Assembly (NCBI GenBank): GCA_022836975.1
Contig: JAIXMJ010000036.1
Span: forward strand, 1-8,245
Direction: 5' to 3'
From: Wolbachia sp.
GTDB lineage: Bacteria; Pseudomonadota; Alphaproteobacteria; Rickettsiales; Anaplasmataceae
DNA: 8,245 bases
Position numbers and translations under genes: made by a program. Below are positions 6,261-8,245 of this stretch, piece by piece; within the stretch, counting starts at the first letter, position 1; every line of letters starts with the position of its first letter. Under the pieces are notes generated by a model. It was not told where the DNA came from. It searched no databases and saw only the letters and a program-made list of their open reading frames with translations.

Positions 6261-7798
6261 TGGATCGATTATATATAACTACTCCAGTATACTATGTAAA
6301 TGATAAGCCTCATATCGGTCATGCATACACTTCCCTATTATGTGATGTAACTGCCAGATTCATGAGGTTAGATGGAAAGAGTGTAAAATTTACTACAGGT
6401 ACCGATGAACATGGGCAAAAAATTGAAAAAGCAGCTAAAATAAATGGTGTAGATCCAAGAGATTTTACAGATAAAGTGAGTGCTACATTTAAAGAGTTAG
6501 CTGCATTTATGAATTTTCAATATGATGATTTTATTCGTACCACTGATAAACGTCATATAAATGCAGTAACTGCTTTGTGGAATAGATTGCAAAAAATGGA
6601 TCAAATATATCTAAGCTCCTATTCGGGATGGTATTCAATACGCGATGAAGCATTTTATCAAGAATCCGAATTAATTGATGGCAATGCACCAACAGGTGCT
6701 CCCGTTGAATGGGTAAAGGAAGAAAGTTATTTCTTTCGCTTATCACATTGGCAGGACAAATTACTGGAATTTTATAAAAATAATCCAGATTTTATTTTTC
6801 CTGAAAGTAGAAAAAATGAAGTTATTGCATTTGTAAAGTCTGGGCTTAATGATCTTTCAATTTCACGTACAAGCTTTGATTGGGGCATAAAAGTGCCAAA
6901 TAACGATAAGCATGTGATTTATGTATGGATAGATGCATTAACAAATTATCTTACATCAGTAAATTTTCCCAACATTACGGATCATGAATATAAACAGTTT
7001 TGGGAAAATCAAAACTGTCTGAATATTCATGTAATTGGTAAAGATATATTACGTTTTCATGCTGTATATTGGCCAGCAATTCTCATGGCTACAGAACTTC
7101 CATTACCTAAACAAATAGCAGTACATGGCTGGTGGCTTAATGAAGGGAAAAAAATATCCAAATCTCTTGGTAATGTGATTAATCCAGTTGAGTTAGCTCA
7201 GGAGTTTGGTATTGATCAACTACGTTATTTTCTTCTGCGAGAAGTAAGTTTTGGATACGATGGAAATTTTAGCAAAGAAAAAATGATATCTAGGATTAAT
7301 TCAGAACTTGCAAATAATATCGGTAATTTAGTACAAAGAACTATTTCGTTTTTATACAAACAATATAATGGTATTATTCCAGCTGTTGACAAAAGTTTAC
7401 TCGTAGGTACTGAAAGCTTATTGGACAGTAAAGTTATATATGACCAACTAATAAATTACCTCTATAAGTACGAATTCAATAATATTATTTCTTTAATTTT
7501 AAATATCTCTTCAGAAGCTAATATTTATATAGATAAAAGTGCTCCATGGACACTAAATAAAACAAATAAAGCACAGATGGACTTGGTAATATATAAATTA
7601 TTAGAGTATATAAGAGTAATAGGTATTTTATTACAACCTATTACTCCAAGTTCCGCAGAAAAAATTCTGAATCAGCTTCAAATCCCCAAAGAAGAGCGCA
7701 ATCTCAAATCACTATATAATGCGCAAGTAAAATATGGAGTAACATTACCTCAACCAACACCAATTTTTTCTAAATTTATGCCACACGGCTCTTTATAG
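6257..7798 (+). CDS. metG: Methionyl-tRNA synthetase
   Basis: This cytoplasmic class I synthetase charges elongator and initiator tRNA-Met. The 513 residues match the shorter bacterial MetRS type without a C-terminal tRNA-binding/dimerisation domain. The N-terminus TTPVYYVNDKPHIGHAYTS includes the HIGH signature at 19-22. GTDEHGQKIEKAA follows. The connective region GWYSIRDEAFYQESEL has no CxxC knuckle, so no zinc site is expected. The KMSKS loop is KISKS at 299-303, preceded by HGWWLNEGK. The helical anticodon domain carries NNIGNLVQR and SAPWTLNK. ATG 6257 overlaps the previous stop in the ATGA arrangement; a second ATG at 6260 is also possible. It is the last gene of the cluster. No clear terminator follows, only a weak TTACA/TGTAA hairpin near 7811-7823, and an IS element starts about 80 bases downstream. 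Confidence 0.97.
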   Translation: MMDRLYITTPVYYVNDKPHIGHAYTSLLCDVTARFMRLDGKSVKFTTGTDEHGQKIEKAAKINGVDPRDFTDKVSATFKELAAFMNFQYDDFIRTTDKRHINAVTALWNRLQKMDQIYLSSYSGWYSIRDEAFYQESELIDGNAPTGAPVEWVKEESYFFRLSHWQDKLLEFYKNNPDFIFPESRKNEVIAFVKSGLNDLSISRTSFDWGIKVPNNDKHVIYVWIDALTNYLTSVNFPNITDHEYKQFWENQNCLNIHVIGKDILRFHAVYWPAILMATELPLPKQIAVHGWWLNEGKKISKSLGNVINPVELAQEFGIDQLRYFLLREVSFGYDGNFSKEKMISRINSELANNIGNLVQRTISFLYKQYNGIIPAVDKSLLVGTESLLDSKVIYDQLINYLYKYEFNNIISLILNISSEANIYIDKSAPWTLNKTNKAQMDLVIYKLLEYIRVIGILLQPITPSSAEKILNQLQIPKEERNLKSLYNAQVKYGVTLPQPTPIFSKFMPHGSL

Positions 7799-7877
7799 CT
7801 CTTCCATTACAGGATGTAAGATAAGGAATAAGGGAAAAAAATAGGACAAAATGTCAGGAGCATATAGTAAAGAAAAA

Positions 7878-8152
7878 GGGATTGCTAATTTCAGTAGATA
7901 GTGTATAATGTATATTTTAAAATGTAAAAAGATATGGAATGTAAATATTGTAGTAGTACAAATTATCGTAAAAATGGCTATGCAGGAGGGTTTCAGCGTT
8001 ATAACTGCAAAGACTGTAAACGCAATTGGAGAGTGGGAAAATCTAGGAAGTATAACATAGGGACTCCTATGCAAGCGTTAAAACTTTACTTGGAAGGCCT
8101 TGGATTTCGAGCAATAGGACGAATTTTAAATGTAAGCAATGTGACAGTGTTA
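7878..8152 (+). mobile_element. IS1-family insertion sequence, left part only
   Basis: The encoded InsA-like protein identifies the family. The left end is placed at about GGGATTGCTAATTTCA (7878-7893), which resembles the GG...TGCT ends of IS1-family elements and lies 56 bases before the ORF. This boundary is inference, because the matching right end is not present. IS1-like sequence stops near 8152, where the composition changes. The target duplication cannot be tested. Confidence 0.6.
7882..7909 (+). promoter_or_regulatory. Probable promoter of the IS1-family transposase gene
   Basis: TTGCTA (7882-7887) and TATAAT (7904-7909) are separated by 16 bases, 25 bases before the ORF start. The -35 hexamer lies inside the presumed left inverted repeat, as in enteric IS1, where the promoter is partly built from the element's end. 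Confidence 0.5.
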
Positions 8153-8245
8153 CCTTTGGTGAACCCTTGGTCGACGATTGGACTGCCGCGGCATGCGGAC
8201 AACCGGAAACGGAGATGGGCGGAGACAATTCCCTGGCGGATTTGG
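7934..8245 (+). CDS. IS1-family InsA-like DNA-binding protein/transposase N-terminus, partial
   Basis: The frame opens at ATG 7934 and runs off the window end. Residues 1-73 match the N-terminal part of IS1 transposition proteins: a zinc ribbon with CKYC (3-6) and CKDC (25-28), FQRYNCKDCKRNW, and then a helix-turn-helix (about 46-73: ALKLYLEGLGFRAIGRILN). In IS1 this region binds the terminal inverted repeats; the DDE catalytic domain follows in a second frame or as a fusion. Relatives continue after VTVL with a short basic helix. Here residues 74-104 (PLVNPWSTIG...) bear no resemblance to that and are encoded by GC-rich sequence, so only codons 1-73 (7934-8152) are believable as the native gene. 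The rest is an accidental read-through into other DNA. Confidence 0.8.
   Translation, partial: MECKYCSSTNYRKNGYAGGFQRYNCKDCKRNWRVGKSRKYNIGTPMQALKLYLEGLGFRAIGRILNVSNVTVLPLVNPWSTIGLPRHADNRKRRWAETIPWRIW
8153..8245. other. GC-rich terminal segment of foreign or chimeric origin
   Basis: The last 93 bases hold 56 G or C by hand count (about 60%), against about one third in the rest of the window, and the change falls abruptly inside a conserved IS1 domain. Five of the six frames are open, so no coding frame can be chosen. The frame from 8155 gives a plausible acidic peptide (FGEPLVDDW...) but nothing recognisable. A sequencing or assembly chimera, host DNA, or a genuine insertion boundary are all possible. 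Confidence 0.65.

Noticed and set aside
7811..7823. TTACA-GGA-TGTAA hairpin as a metG terminator
   Set aside because: The stem has only five mostly A-T pairs and no U-tract follows it.
7793..8074. Minus-strand open frame of 93 codons after metG
   Set aside because: It runs antisense through the IS1-like zinc-ribbon gene and the presumed IS end. Its hydrophobic product is what AT-rich antisense sequence commonly gives.

Overview
The window is AT-rich (roughly one third GC) and reads as an obligate intracellular alphaproteobacterium of the Anaplasmataceae, near Wolbachia and Ehrlichia. The grounds are the short ProRS type, the composition, a large ankyrin-repeat protein among housekeeping genes, SURF1 and UbiG for an aerobic respiratory chain, and an IS1-family element. 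The genus cannot be fixed from the sequence alone. No previously undescribed system is evident; most of the window is core metabolism and translation.

Layout. 1-366 (+) is the C-terminal end of a glutamine synthetase-family protein cut by the window edge. 438-2082 (+) holds proS and acpS one base apart, closed by a likely intrinsic terminator at 2122-2149. 2213-3802 (-) is a convergent 529-residue ankyrin-repeat protein, the most lineage-specific gene here and a candidate secreted effector. 3803-4061 is a divergent intergenic region with a perfect hairpin, a TATAAT box and a direct repeat in front of the next cluster. 4062-7798 (+) is a compact four-gene cluster, bfr-like ferritin, SURF1, an RpiB-UbiG fusion and metG, in which every neighbouring pair overlaps by 4 to 8 bases. 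From about 7878 an IS1-family element begins. It breaks off near 8152, where the sequence switches abruptly to about 60% GC foreign-looking DNA up to the window end.

Functions together. The four-gene cluster mixes iron storage, cytochrome oxidase assembly, pentose phosphate interconversion and ubiquinone synthesis, and methionyl-tRNA charging. Three of these touch aerobic respiration or iron, but the grouping is probably only a compact transcription unit. proS-acpS pairs prolyl-tRNA charging with activation of acyl carrier protein for lipid synthesis.

The most noteworthy points are the single-frame RpiB-UbiG fusion with no internal start codon, the loss of the haem-ligand methionine in the bacterioferritin-like protein, the palindrome overlapping its putative promoter, the decayed second ankyrin array, and the compositional junction at the right end, which may be a chimera or an insertion boundary.
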